Assembly: GCA_009193035.1 (NCBI GenBank)
Contig: SWDT01000207.1
Location: 1 to 64,000 of the forward strand
DNA from: Halicephalobus mephisto
Taxonomy: Eukaryota > Nematoda > Chromadorea > Rhabditida > Panagrolaimidae
DNA: 64,000 bases
Direction: 5' to 3'
The translations under genes were made by a program, and so were the position numbers. The notes beneath the pieces were generated by a model that made no database searches, was not told the origin of the DNA, and saw only the letters and a list, made by a program, of their open reading frames with translations. Shown here piece by piece: positions 22,638 through 34,489 of the stretch. The stretch's first letter is position 1. Every line of letters starts with the position of its first letter.

Positions 22638-22991
22638 TCAAAAAACCAAAAAAAACCAAAAAAGACTAAAAAAAGAAATTCATTAAAAATTTGTAACTTT
22701 TTCTAAAATTTTCCAAAATGAAATTTTTCTTTAATATTCTAGAATTTCTGGAATAATTTAGAATTTAGTTAAAAATCCAAAAAATTATAAAATTTAATAA
22801 TTTTTTACCGAAACTATTTTGTTAAAAAAATTTACTTTTTTTTAAATTTCATAATTTCGAAATAAGATCAAAAATCAAGATTTCTGAAATTGTTAAAAAT
22901 TGCAGAAATTCGTATTAGGACCATTTTTAAAAAAATTAATTTTCATTTAATTTTATAATTTTAAAAAGTTTATTTTTATTTAATTTGATAA

Positions 22992-23201
22992 TTTAAAAAA
23001 ACTTTTTTGATTTAATAATTTTGGAATAAAATGGAGATTTTGGAAGTTCTTAAGAATCTTAGAAATAGTTTGGAAGAGCGCTTTGTTGGAAAAATTGATT
23101 TTTACTTTTAAAATAATCCAAAATCCCAATTGGCATTTATTCACTTTCCGCCAAGGATCCTAATTTGGTGGTATTCACTTTTTAATAAAGATTATTTTTT
23201 G
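22992..23201 (+). repeat. Copy 2 of the ~205-bp direct duplication
   Basis: Near-identical partner of 16141-16350. Similarity falls off abruptly on both sides. Confidence 0.85.
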
Positions 23202-23389
23202 TTTTTTATCTAGAATTTTCCAAAATCCAGTAGGATCTTCGAAAATGAAAATTATGAAAATTTGTGTCGAGACAATTTCGTGTTTTCAGAAATAATATAA
23301 TTTTCCAAAATACAACTTTTTAGAACCAATGAAACAAATAAAATTTCCAATTTCCACCTGAATTACGGTAAGTCTAACATAATCATAAA

Positions 23390-23575
23390 ATTTAAAAAAT
23401 ATAAAAATTTAAAAAATATAAAATTTAAAAAATATAAAAATTTAAAAACTTAGAAATTTAAAAATATTAAAATATTAAATATTAAAATTTAAAAAATTTT
23501 AAAATTCAGAAATTTAAAATTCTTAAAAATTAAAAATTTTTAAATTGAAAAAAATTTTTGAGATCTTTAAAAAAT
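23390..23575. repeat. A/T microsatellite-like stretch
   Basis: Repeated AATTTAAAAAATATAAAA units of about 18 bp, degenerating to the right. No gene. Confidence 0.6.
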
Positions 23576-23582
23576 AAGGATT

Positions 23583-23750
23583 AATAAATGGGAATTATCC
23601 AAATCTGCAATTGCGGTTGAGGGAGTGCCGGAGGCGCTGAAGGACCCTCTGAAAAATTTTCGGATTTATACAGTTTCGAAACTGAAATTATTTTGCATTA
23701 CTTTTTTAAGAAGATTTTCTGAAATTTTTAAAATTTAAAATTTAAAATTT
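23583..23750 (+). CDS. Exon-like island, unidentified (candidate)
   Basis: A plus frame open for about 55 codons in otherwise A/T-run DNA. Its first half (SAIAVEGVPEALKDPLKNFR) looks like a soluble globular protein and uses GC-rich codons; the end trails into low complexity. No good acceptor is visible upstream. Confidence 0.25.
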
Positions 23751-23960
23751 GAAAATTTTTAAAATTATTTATTTTTAAAATTAAAAAATGTTTAAAAATT
23801 CTTAATTTTTAAAATTATTTGTTTTTAAAATTCTTAATTTTTTTTTTATAATTCTTAATTTTTAAAATTTTTTTAAATTTAAAATTTTTAAAATTTTTAA
23901 TTTTTTTAATTTTTTTAATTTTTTAATTTTTTTAATTCTTTAATTTTTTTAATTTTTTAG

Positions 23961-24314
23961 TTGTGAATTGTGAAAATCGATGAACCATTCTTGACCTTTT
24001 TGACCTCCGAAAATCCTTCCATGAAAAATTTAGCTCAAATGGCATCCGAAAAATTTCTTCCATTTTTGGACAGCTGTTGTGTCGATCGCATTCCCGCTAC
24101 GGCATGCTCAAAAATGACCGTTCTTGACCGGATCAACAGCCTTCTGCTTGTTCAGCCGCGGCACCAGACCCAAATTGCCTTATAGGACAGACCCCAACGG
24201 AGGTCGCCGCGGATTTCTTTGGCATCCCAGTTATTTGAAGAGGGCAGATGGTCTAAACTGTATTCCACCCCTTCCTACAGTTCCATCAAACTGGATTTAT
24301 TTTTCTGATGGTTA
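23961..24314 (+). CDS. Exon-like island, largest in the repeat zone, unidentified (candidate)
   Basis: About 350 bp of normal composition. One plus frame is open at 23970-24185 (LTSENPSMKNLAQMASEKFL and on). An overlapping plus frame is open at 24124-24315 (TDPNGGRRGFLWHPSYLKRA and on, ending SNWIYFSDG before GTTAGT). The switch between two protein-like frames suggests a frameshift, a hidden small intron, or alternative frames. No family recognised. Confidence 0.35.
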
Positions 24315-24329
24315 GTTCGGTTTTTTTCG

Positions 24330-25810
24330 GGAACCAAAATTTTACAAAATTCTTAAAATTTCTAAAAACTAAAAAAATATAAGTTTTTAATTTAAAAAAT
24401 TCTTAAAATTTCTAAGAACTTAAAAAATATAAAAGTTTTGAAAATTATAAAATTATAAAATTTCTAAAAACTAAAAAAATATAAAAGTTTTTAAATTTAA
24501 AAAATTATAAAATTCTTAAAATTTAAAAATCATGAAATTTTTAAAAATCTAAAAAATTGAAAATCATGAAATTTTTAAAAATTATAAAATTACGAAATTT
24601 TTGAAAATTTAAATTTAGTTTTCTTGAATTTTAGAAATATGAAATTTTTAATAATTTATGAAATTCTGAGTCTTCGAAAATCTGGAAAAATTTTTGGATG
24701 ATTTTAGAATTTTTAAATTCTTAATTTTTAAATTTTCTCAAAACTTTAAAAATTTTTACTAAGGTTAATTTCGTAATTTTTTAAAAATAGAATTTTGAAA
24801 GTTGTTAGAATTTTGAAACCTTTGAGAATTTTATGGAAATTTCTGGAGAATTGCAGAATCTCGTGGGAATTTTTAGAAAATTCCAGAATCTAGTGGGAAC
24901 TTCTGAAGTAACGTCAAAAATCAGGTTTTTGAAGATTCTAAAAAATTAAAAATTAATTTTTATTTTTAAAATTTTATTATTTCTAAATAACATCAAAAAT
25001 CAAATTTTTGAAGATTCTAGAAAATCAATTTTTAGACAATTTTGTAAAAAATTTAACTTTTTTATTTTTAAAATTTTATTATTTTTAAATAACATCAAAA
25101 ATCAGATTTTTGAAGATTCTAGAAAATTAAAGAAATTCATGTCTAGACTGCTTTATGAAAAATTTAATTTTTTTCATTTTTTAAATTTTATAAAAAACTT
25201 TTATTTTTTTAAATTTTATAAAAATTTAAATTTGGAATTTATTCATTTTTTTATAATTTATTCTTCGATTCAAAATCCTCCAGAATCGGATGGAACCTTC
25301 TGAAATGAAGAATTTTAGAGAGTTATAAAAATTCTTTATTAAAATTTTTCATAAAAAATAAATTCCTTATTTCCATAATATTATGGAAATCTCAATTAAC
25401 GATGATTCACCTTTCGCCCAAGACTCTTCTTTGGCAATATTCGCATTTCGCCAAAACTATTTTTTAAATTTTTTAAAGATTTTTCGAATCAAATTATAGG
25501 AATTCGTGTCGGGACCACTTTCTGTGAAAATTAATTTTTTTATTTTATATTTTTATAAAAATCTAATTTCATATTTTCCACCTTTTGCTAAAAATTAATT
25601 TTTAAATTAAAACTTTTTAAAATTTTGAAGATTCGTGTCGGAACCACTTTCTGTGAAAATTAATTTTTTTATTTTATATTTTTATAAAAATCTAATTTTA
25701 TATTTCTCAATTTTTGCTGAAAATTAATTTTTTATAAAATTATTTTAATCGAATTCTAAAAATTCCAAGAATTCGTGTCGGGATCATTATTGATTTGTTA
25801 CAAAATAATT
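24330..25810. repeat. AT-rich arrays
   Basis: 24330-24620: AAAATTTCTAAAAACTAAAA-like units. 24900-25200: about three copies of a ~110-bp unit marked AACATCAAAAATCAGATTTT. 25480-25800: three copies of a ~125-bp unit marked AATTCGTGTCGGGACCACTT, i.e. the reverse orientation of the GGTCC/CGAA core. Confidence 0.65.
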
Positions 25811-25920
25811 TTTTAATTTTATTTTCGGAAAAAAATGACGAATAAGTTGCTAAAAAAGTTATAATTTTTATGAAATTCAAATGTCACAATTTTGTTGCTT
25901 AATTAATTTCCAAGAGTAGG

Positions 25921-26026
25921 TTAGAAATCCAACACGTGCATGACTAAAATTAATTGCCAGAGGCAGATTGAAAAAGAATGTTTATCACGTTTTCTTCTTT
26001 CGATGGCAGCTGCAATTTTTTGCTTA
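25921..26026 (-). CDS. Exon-like island on the minus strand (candidate terminal exon)
   Basis: A minus-strand AAATTACAG acceptor is followed by 34 codons open to a stop (KQKIAAAIERRKRDKHSFSI and on). A second frame is also open to a stop after about 25 codons and would fit the phase of the exon at 27171-27240. No family recognised. Confidence 0.25.
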
Positions 26027-26084
26027 CTGTAATTTGAGAATAATAAATGGTCCTTGCAAGAATTTAACTTTTGTTCATTTTTAG

Positions 26085-26345
26085 TTATTAATAATTTCCA
26101 ATTTTTACATTTTAAAAATTTTCAAATTTTTACTTTTTAAAAATTTAAAAATTTTTACTTTTTAAAAATTTTTAATTTTTCCGATTTTAAAATTCTTAAA
26201 TTTTTATATTTTAAAATTTTTTAATTTTTTCGATTTTAAAATTTCCAAATTTTTTAATTTTTGTGATTTTAAAATTTCTAAATTTTTATATTTTCAAATT
26301 TTTCCGATTTTTAAATCTTTCAAATTTCGTAATTTTTAAATTTTA
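26085..26345. repeat. Tandem array, about 25-28-bp unit
   Basis: Units of TTTAAAAATTTTYAAATTTT with CGATTTTAAAATTTC variants. No gene. Confidence 0.65.
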
Positions 26346-26559
26346 AAATTTAGAGTCTTCATTGCTCGTAAATCTGTTACTAGTATAAGTTCCTCCTTTT
26401 TTGCAACATTTAAAAAATGCCAGAGGGGGTTAATTTATTTTCTCTATTATTAGTTTTTGCGGAAGTAAAAAAAATACTGAGTCTTGAGGGGCAATAATTA
26501 TGAATCGATGTTTGAATGTTAAAGGTATTTCGTAACAAAAACGACAAAGATAGGTATTT

Positions 26560-26690
26560 TAGTTCTGTAGAGGTCCCAAAGCGAAAACTCAAAAAAAAAA
26601 TAAATACTTGAGTACTGTAGGGTCCCAAAGCGAAAACTGAAAAAATATTTTATTGTTAAGCATTTTTCGAAGCGAAAATGATGACAAAAT
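26560..26690 (+). repeat. Two-copy repeat with GGTCCCAAAGCGAAAACT
   Basis: Two copies of GGTCCCAAAGCGAAAACT preceded by 'TTTAGTTCTGTAG' / 'TTGAGTACTGTAG'. It combines the GGTCC/CGAAA core with the ACTGTAG word. Confidence 0.7.
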
Positions 26691-26692
26691 AG

Positions 26693-26930
26693 ATATTTGG
26701 CGCCGAAATTGGTCCTGGAACGAAAACTTTGAAATTAATATTTGGCGCCAAAATAGGTCCTGAGACGAAAACTTTAAAATTAATATTTGGCGCCAAAATA
26801 AGTCCTGAAACGAAAACTTCGAAATTAATATTTGGCGCCAAAATAGGTGCTGAGACGAAAACTTTAAAATTAATATTTGGCGCCAAAATAGGTCCTGGGA
26901 CGAAAACTTCGAAATTAATATTTATCCTCT
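26693..26930 (+). repeat. 45-bp tandem array with GGCGCC palindromes
   Basis: Five copies at exact 45-bp spacing (GGCGCC at 26699, 26744, 26789, 26834, 26879). Each has TTTGGCGCCAAA (GCCGAAA in the first), then GGTCCTGRGACGAAAACTT. Because 45 is divisible by three, both strands are open (76 codons -, 67 codons +); neither is a real gene. Confidence 0.9.
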
Positions 26931-27170
26931 GAATTTCTCAACACGAAATTTCCAAAAACAAAATTTATCTTCCGTTTTTATCTCGACACGAAATTACTGA
27001 AAAAAAAATTTTTAATAAATGTTTCACAAGATTTTTGCAAATAATTTTTTACTTTTTAATTTTTTTGGATAATTTTTTAATTCAATTTTCGATGAATATG
27101 TGCTATAAGAGAAACGATGACATGCAATAATCCGCACTAAACTTTTAAAATCTCAAAAAAAAAACGTTAC

Positions 27171-27240
27171 CGGAAATTTCGCAAAACAAACATTTGCGCG
27201 ACCCTGAAAACCCGAGCGAGTCATTGTCTTTTTTGGTCAT
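27171..27240 (-). CDS. Possible first coding exon on the minus strand (candidate)
   Basis: ATG at 27240 opens 23 codons ending at a GTAACG donor. The reading contains GSRKCLFCEIS, with a C-x2-C pair, in an otherwise A/T-run region. The next acceptor on this strand that keeps phase could be 26026. Too short to identify. Confidence 0.25.
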
Positions 27241-27249
27241 AAAATAGAA

Positions 27250-27650
27250 CGAAAAAAATTGATTGAAATTTTTTTTAAAATTGATTAAAATTTTTTTCAA
27301 AATTAGTTGAAATTATTTAAAAATAGATTAAAATTTCTCGAAATTTATTGAATTTTTATAAAAATTTTTTTAATTTTTTTAAATTGATTAAATTTTTTTC
27401 AAAATTAGTTGAAATTATTTAAAAATATATTAAAATTTCTCAAAATTTATTGAATTTTTTACGAAATTTTTTAAATTTTTTTAAAAATTGATTAAAATTT
27501 TTTTCAAAATTTTTTAAATTTTTCGAAATTTATTTAATTTTTTTAAATTTTTTAAAATTTTTTGAAATTTTTAAAAAAATTTCCAAATTTGTCGAATTAT
27601 CTTTAAATTTTTATTTTTACTTTTTATTTTTTTTTGTAAAAATTTGGAAA
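27250..27650. repeat. AT-rich array
   Basis: Units of about 28 and 120 bp made of AAATTGATTAAAATTTTTTT and AAAATTTCTCAAAATTTATT. Confidence 0.6.
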
Positions 27651-27783
27651 ATTGTTTTGACGCGAATTTTTGAAACTTTCTACTTGAGACAGAGAGTTCT
27701 AAAATTTTATGTTTTTATGAGTCTATAAAGTTCTAAAATTACACTATTGTAAAAAAATAAATTTTTTAATGAAAATTTGAAAA

Positions 27784-28190
27784 ATTGTCTTGGAATGGAA
27801 ATTTAGAACTTTCCAGTCGGGACCTAAAATTGCAAAACTTTGACTTTTTTAAAATCTTAGTATTGTAAAAAAAATTAAAATTTTCTAAAATTCTTTAAAA
27901 TTGTCCTGACGCGAATTTTCGAAACTTTCCAGTCAGGACCTAAAATTGCAAAACTTTGACTTTTTTAAAATCTTAGTATTGTAAAAAAAATTAAAATTTT
28001 CTAAAATTCTTTAAAATTGTCCTGACGCGAATTTCCAAAACTTTCCAATCAGGACCTAAAATTGCAAAACTGACTTTTAAAAAAATCATAATATTGTAAA
28101 AAAAATTAAAATTTTCTAAAATTCTTTAAAATTGTCCTGACGTGAATTTTCAAAACTTTCCAATCAGGACCTAAATTTGCAAAATTTAAT
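27784..28190. repeat. 116-bp tandem array whose units contain a hairpin
   Basis: Four copies (CCARTCRGGACC at 27813, 27929, 28045, 28160). Each unit has TGTCCTGAC ... GTCAGGAC, an inverted pair of 7-8 bp separated by about 22 bp, then a T/A-rich tail with TAGTATTGTAAAAAAAATT. Confidence 0.8.
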
Positions 28191-28559
28191 TTTCATATTT
28201 CTGCAAATTTCCAAAAATATTAGTTTCTTAGAATTTTTATACTTTGAATAATGTTCCATAATCTTGTTCAAAAAACTGTAAACAAGAAAATTTACCAAAG
28301 TCCCTCCTGTTGGTAAAATTCGTTAATTCAAAAAATCTAAAGTATTTTTATTTTTTCGGTTGTCATGCAACTGCCAGGTGAACCAATTTTTTCGAATATA
28401 AAGTTTTAAAAATTTTTAAACTAAAATTTCCAAAATTAATTTTTTTCTAATTTTAGATCATTTAAAGGAGATTTCGAAACCAGTTACTTTTTGAAAATAA
28501 TTTTGTCATCTTACATTTCTCTTTTTTTACAAAAAAATTTGTGTCGAAATCCATAAAGA

Positions 28560-29045
28560 GATCAACATCATAATCGAAATCCGCAGTTTGGCCGCAACAT
28601 TAGGGCAGCTCGATCGGGTTTATTTACTTATGTTTATAAAGATTTCGAAATTAAAATCGAAATCCGCAGTTTGCCCGCAACATTGGGACTAGTTAGTTGA
28701 AATCGAAATCCGCAGTTTGCTCGCAACATTGGGACTAGTTAGTTGAAATCAAAATCCGCAGTTTGCCCGCAACATTGAGGCAGCTCGATTACGTTTATTT
28801 ACTTCTGTTTATAAAGATTTTGAAATTAAAATTGAAATCCGCAGTTTGCTCGCAACATTAGAGCAGCTCGATCGGGTTTATTTACTTATGTTTATAAAGA
28901 TTTCAAAATTAAAACTGAAATCCGCAGTTTGCCCGCAACATTGAGGCAGCTCGATTAGGTTTATTTACTTATATTTATAAAGATTTCGAAATTAAAATTG
29001 AAATCCGCAGTTTGCTCGCAACATTGAGGCAGCTCGATTTAGGTG
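28560..29045. repeat. Tandem array of GAAATCCGCAGTTTGCCCGC units
   Basis: Seven copies of AAATCCGCAGTTTGYYCGCA plus ACATTG at about 46- or 82-bp spacing. Long units add GCAGCTCGATYRGGTTTATT and TACTTATGTTTATAAAG. GC content is well above the neighbourhood. Confidence 0.85.
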
Positions 29046-29279
29046 ATTTTTGTGTGAAAATTCAATTTGATTTGTATGGCGGCTGTTTTATAAATCTCGG
29101 GATTGTCTATTTTTGTAATTTTTATTTTATAGTTTTTTAACACTTGATTATGTTGTCATATATAATCATTAATCTTTGAAAGTAGATGAAGGACCACATA
29201 TCCTTATTTGGAAAATTCTAAATTTATCTAACAAAATTAATTTTTTAAAATCGCAAAAATTACTTAAAATCAAAGTCGT

Positions 29280-30030
29280 TATATAAGTTACTGTAGATTA
29301 CTGTAGTTTCTAAGAACTTCTGAAAATTCCCGTCGGGACCATTTCGTGGTGAAACTCGTTTTTGAATTTTCACAATTGTGCAACTTACTACAAATTAATC
29401 ATGCAAAAAATCGTAGATTACTGTAGTTTCTAAAAACTACAAATTCTTGTCGAGATGACTTTGAAAATATTTATTTTTATAATAATGCAATTAACTACGA
29501 AATAATGACGCGAAGTAAGAATTGTCACGTATGCCACTTTAGTTTCTAAAAACTTCTAGAAATTTGTACCGGAACCATTCTGTGAAAATATTTTTTAAAA
29601 CTTTTTTACATTAATAGAATCAATTTCGAAATAATTATTATTTTAGATAAAATTTGGATTACTGTAGTTTCTAAAAAGTTTAAAAAATTCGTGTTAGGAC
29701 CATTTTGTAGAAATATTTTTAAAATTTTCTAATACATTTAATTTTGAAATAAAAATAAAAATTACTGTAGTTTCTAAAAAGTTTAAAAAATTCGTGTCAG
29801 GACCATTCTGTGAAAAAATTTTTATAAAAAAATTAATTTCGAAATAAACATCATTTAAGATAAAATTTGGATTACTGTAGTTTCTGAAAAGTTCCAAAAA
29901 TTCGTGTCAGGACCATTCTGTAAAAATATTTAAAAAAATTTTCAATACAATTAATTTTAAAATAAAAATAAAAATTACTGTAGTTTCTAAAAAGCCTCAA
30001 AAATTCGTGTCGAAATTACTTCATAAAAAT
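29280..30030. repeat. Tandem array, about 90-130-bp unit with TTACTGTAGTTTCTAAAAA
   Basis: About seven units, each with TTACTGTAGTTTCTRAAAA followed by AATTCGTGTCAGGACCATTC. The core is in the reverse orientation relative to 26560-26930. Minus frame 29694-29897 is a repeat artefact. Confidence 0.75.
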
Positions 30031-30199
30031 GTTTTTTTTTAGATTAATTTTTTTATAGTATGATCTTTAAAAATGTTTTTAAAAAACTAATTACTTTGAA
30101 GATGTTTATTTTTTATAAAATTAAAAAAACGAATGTACCGCCTACGGTACTTGATATTTTCTTGTTTTAAAAAATTAAACATATTTATCGAAATTTTTT

Positions 30200-30600
30200 A
30201 GGTTTTCGTTCCGGGACCGAAACTTTTGTCGCGGATACTGTAGTTCAATTATCAGAGGAATCCACAGTAGTGAGTTTATTTTTTTTTTGGGATTTTGATT
30301 TTTAAGTTTTTTAACAAGGATACTGTAGTTCAATTATTAGAGAAATCTACAGTAGTGAGTTTATTTTTTTCGGGACTTTGATTTTTAAATTTTTTAACAA
30401 GGATACTGTAGTTCAATTATTAGAGAAATCTACAGTAGTAAGTTTATTTTCTTCGGGACTTTGATTTTTAAATTTTTAAATTTTTTATAAGAATACTGTA
30501 GTTCAATTATCAGAGAAATCTACAGTAGTAAGTTTATTTTTTTTGGGATTTTGATTTTTAAATTTTTAACAAGGATACTGTAGTTCAATTTTGGAAAAAT
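30200..30600. repeat. 84-88-bp tandem array with ATACTGTAGTTCAATTA
   Basis: Five copies, each with GGATACTGTAGTTCAATTAT and AGAGAAATCTACAGTAG, so ACTGTAG and CTACAGT form an inverted pair inside every unit. Confidence 0.85.
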
Positions 30601-30749
30601 TGTATTTATAAATTTAGTTTTTTTGAATTTTCGTTGTGAAATCAGCTTTCTGACTCAGCTGCATTATTTTCGATATTTTATTATAATTTCGAAGAAATCC
30701 GCATGAGTAAGTTCATTCTTCCGGTTTTCGTTTCGGAACCATGAGCTTT

Positions 30750-31320
30750 ACTAAAATAACTTTCTGTGGGGTACTGTAATATAATTAAAGAAATTTATAT
30801 TGATAAATTTCATTTTTTATTTTGAAATAGAGTTTTATTAAAATTGTTTTTTATGGATACAGTAATGCAATTTTAAAGAAGGATTTATTAAGAAATGATT
30901 TTTATTTTAGGATTATGTTTTTTAAATTATGGATACAGTAATATAATTTTAAAAAATTTATGAAAAAGTTTAATTTTTGTTTTTAGACTGCATTTTTAAA
31001 AAGTATAAATACTTTAATGCAATTCTAAAAATTCTTTATTAAAAAGTTAATTTTTAATTTTTCGTTTTTAAACCATATTATTTAAAATTATAGATACAGT
31101 AATATAATTTTAAGAAATTTATGAAAAAGTTTAATTTTTGTTTTTAGACTGTAGTTTTTAAAATTATAAATACTGTAATGCAATTCTAAAAAATCTTTAT
31201 TAAAAAGTTTAATTTTTAATTTTCCATTTTTAGATCATATTTTTTAAAATTATAGATACAGTAATATAATTTTAAAAAATTTATGAAAAAGTTTAATTTT
31301 TAATTTTTGTTTTGAGACCA
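30750..31320. repeat. AT-rich tandem array with GATACAGTAATATAATTTTA
   Basis: About six units of 60-120 bp alternating GATACAGTAATATAATTTTA and TACTGTAATGCAATTCTAAA. Confidence 0.7.
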
Positions 31321-31479
31321 AAGTACCGACTTAATTTCATTACTTCAAATGCTATTTCACAATTTTGAAAAAAAACTTTGTACTATGATATCCACTTTTC
31401 TGGTTTTTCTAAAATCAATTTTCATTTAATTTAATTTATTTTAAATATCATTTTAGAATTTAAGAAATGTTTAAAAAGT

Positions 31480-31760
31480 TTAATTTTAATTTAATTTTAA
31501 ACATTTTTTGCATTTAAAAAAAATTCAATTTTTATATTTAAAAAAAAAAATTTTTAATATTTAGAAAAAAAATAATTTTTAATATTTAAAAAAAAAGTAA
31601 TTTTTTATTTTATTAAAAAAATTATTTTTATTTTATTTTTAAAAAAATTATTTTTATTTTATTATTGAAAAAAAAATTTTTTTTTATATTTTTAAAAAAA
31701 TTATTTTTTTTTATATTATTGAAAAAATCAGAATTAGTCATTTTATTTTTTTTTTCGTTT
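31480..31760. other. Extreme A/T homopolymer stretch
   Basis: Almost only A and T runs (AAAAAAATTATTTTTATTTT). No features. Confidence 0.7.
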
Positions 31761-31779
31761 TAGGACTGAAGTACGAACT

Positions 31780-33560
31780 TGGCTTCCTTATTAGTGATAT
31801 TATGTTACAATTTAAGAAAAATCTGTAGTATGATATTCACTTTTCCGGCTTTCGTTCAAGGACCAGAGTTCTGAAAAATTTTTTATTTTAATATTGTGTT
31901 ACAATTTCGAAAAAATCCGCATTAGTAAGTCCGTTTTTCCGTTTTTCGTTCAAGGACCAGAGTTCTCACTACACTTTTTTATTGTTAATTCTGTATTGCA
32001 ATTTAAGGAAATTCCGTATTACTAAGTCCATCTTTCCGGTTTTAGTTTTGGATGACAATTTTGATTACATTTTTTATTAGGAACATTGTAGTATAATTTA
32101 GGAAAAACTTAACAAAAATGAATGTATTTTTAAAGTTTTCGCTTTAGGACCAAAGTACGAAATAAAACGTCTTTATCAGAGATACTGTATGATGATTTTA
32201 AAAAATTTCTGACAAAAATGGATATATTTTTAGTTTTCGCTTTAGGACCAAAGTACGAAGTGAAACATCTTTATCAGAGATACTGTATGATAATTTTTAA
32301 AAACATTTAACAAAAATGAATGTATTTTTAAAGTTTTCGCTTTAGGACCAAAGTACGAAATAAAACGTCTTTATCAGAGATACTGTATAATGATTTTTAA
32401 AAAAATTTAACAAAAATGAATGTATTTTTAAAGTTTTCGCTTTAGGACCAAAGTACGAAATAAAACGTCTTTATCAGAGATACTGTATAATGATTTTTAA
32501 AAACATTTAACAAAAATGAATATATTTTTAGTTTTCGCTTTAGGACCAAAGTACAAATAAAACGTCTTTATCAGAGATACTGTATGATAATTTTTAAAAA
32601 CATTTAACGAAAATTAATATATTTTTGAAGTTTTCGTTGCGGGACCAAAGTACAAGGTGAAATATCTTCATTATGGTCACTATAGTGCAATTTAAAAAAA
32701 TTTAACAAAAACAAACTCATTTTTGAAGTTTTCGTTTTAGAACCAAAATACAAAAAAAAAACATTTTTGTTACGGATACTGTGGTGTATTTTGGAAAGTT
32801 TGTACTAAGTTTGGTTTCCGTTGCGAGACCAAAGTACAAATAAAACATCTTTGTTACGGATACTATATGGTAATTTTGAAAAATCTAACAAAAACAAATC
32901 CGTTTTCGAAGTTTTCGCTGTGGGACCAAAGTACAAATAAAAAATTTCTGTTATAAGTCCTGTAGTGTAATTTCGAAAAAATTTAACAAAACAAATTTAT
33001 TTTTCGAAGTTTTCGCTGGGGGACCAAAGTACGAATAAAACTTCTATGCTACAAAATACTGTATCATAATTTTGAAAAATTACACAATAAGAAATTCAAT
33101 TTTCGCTGTGGGACAAAAGTACGAGTGAAACTTCTTTGTTCTGGGATACTGTACTATAATTTTGAAAATTTATACAGTAAGAAATTTAGTTTTCGCTGGG
33201 ATAAAAGTATGATTAGAACTTCTAAGTTCTGGGATACTGTATCATAATTTTAAAAAATTCAGCACTAAGAAATTCAATTTTCGCTGTGAGACCAAAGTAC
33301 AAATGAAACTTCTTTACCACGGAATACTGTATTGTAATTTTAAAAAATTCAGCACTAAGAAATTCAATTTTCGCTGTGGGACCAAAGTACAAATGAAACT
33401 TCTTTACCACGGAATACTGTATTGTAATTTTTAAAAATTTCACAATAAAAAGTTCAATTTTCGCTGTGGGACCAAAGTACAAGTGAAACTTCTTTGCCAC
33501 GGAATACTGTATGATAATTTAAAAAAATCAATAAAAACAAATTTTTTTAAATTTTCCAAT
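31780..33560 (-). repeat. Large tandem array with TTTTCGCTTTAGGACCAAAG core, 85-100-bp unit
   Basis: About 16-18 copies. Each has GTTTTCGCTNNGGGACCAAAG plus TACRAA, then ATACTGTATNATAATTTT and AAAAATTTAACAAAAA. The first five (32137-32560) are nearly identical; later copies drift. Both the GGACC/CGAAA core and the ACTGTA word are in every unit. The 92-codon minus frame at 33222-33500 is a repeat product. Confidence 0.85.
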
Positions 33561-33839
33561 GTGGGACCAAAACATAAGTAGATCTGTTTTGTTATGGATA
33601 CTGTATCTTAATTCAAAAGTCGACGAAAATAAATTCTTTTTTTTCGTCTTGGAATTGAAACTTTAATTTAATTTTTTTATGAATGATGTTTTAATTTGGA
33701 AAAAATTATTACAACTAATTGTTTTTTATTTTTTTTTGTTTTGGAAATACAACTTTAATTTAATTTTTGGATTCGGATACTGTACTTTAAATTCATTAAA
33801 AAATGCATTATTTTTGAATTTAAAAAATTTATTATTTTT

Positions 33840-34260
33840 AAAAATTTTTATTTTTTTTTAAAATTTAACTTTTTTAAAAAATTTAATCTATAAAAATTAA
33901 ATTTTAAAAGTAATTTTAAAGTAAATTTCGAAATTTTAATTTTTTTTAAAATTTAACTTTTTTAAAAATTTTTAATATATAAAAATTAAATTTTAAAATT
34001 TTTTGAATTTTAATTTTTTTTTAAATTTAACTTTTTTTAAAAATTTTTAATATATAAAAATTAAATTTTAAAAGTAATTCTAAAATAAATTTCGAAATTT
34101 AATTTTTTTTAAATTTAACTTTTTTTAAAAATTTTTAATATATAAAAATTAAATTTTAAAAGTAATTTTAAAGTAAATTTCGAAATTTAATTTTTTTTAA
34201 ATTTAACTTTTTTTAAAAATTTTTAATATATAAAAATTAAAGTTCGAAATTTTAAAATTT
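33840..34260. repeat. AT-rich tandem array
   Basis: Four to five copies of AATTTTTAATATATAAAAAT followed by TAAATTTTAAAAGTAATTTT and a TTTCGAAATTT block, about 60-115 bp apart. Confidence 0.7.
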
Positions 34261-34319
34261 TTATTATTGTATTGTAATTTTTAAAATTTTTATTAGAAAT
34301 ATTTTGTGGATAAAAATTA

Positions 34320-34445
34320 TCAACGTCCTGATTTATCTTCGATCAGCTGTTCAAACATCGAATTTTTGGTTTCAGTTTTGCTAATTTCGGTCCATTGTAT
34401 TTCTTCAAAAATAAAGTCCGAAATTTGCCCTTTGTGCTCGAGCAC
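34320..34445 (-). CDS. Terminal-exon-like ORF, minus strand, unidentified (candidate)
   Basis: An ATATTTCAG acceptor opens a frame of 41 codons to TGA. Composition is balanced and acidic/helix-like, starting VLEHKGQISDFIFEEIQWTE and ending LIEDKSGR. Nothing similar lies within a kilobase on either side. It looks like the last exon of a minus-strand gene whose earlier exons would be at higher coordinates; the donor was not found. No family recognised. Confidence 0.4.
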   Translation of the reverse strand: MLEHKGQISDFIFEEIQWTEISKTETKNSMFEQLIEDKSGR

Positions 34446-34489
34446 CTGAAATATTTTGTGTATTTTTTGTTTGATTTAGATTTTTGATT

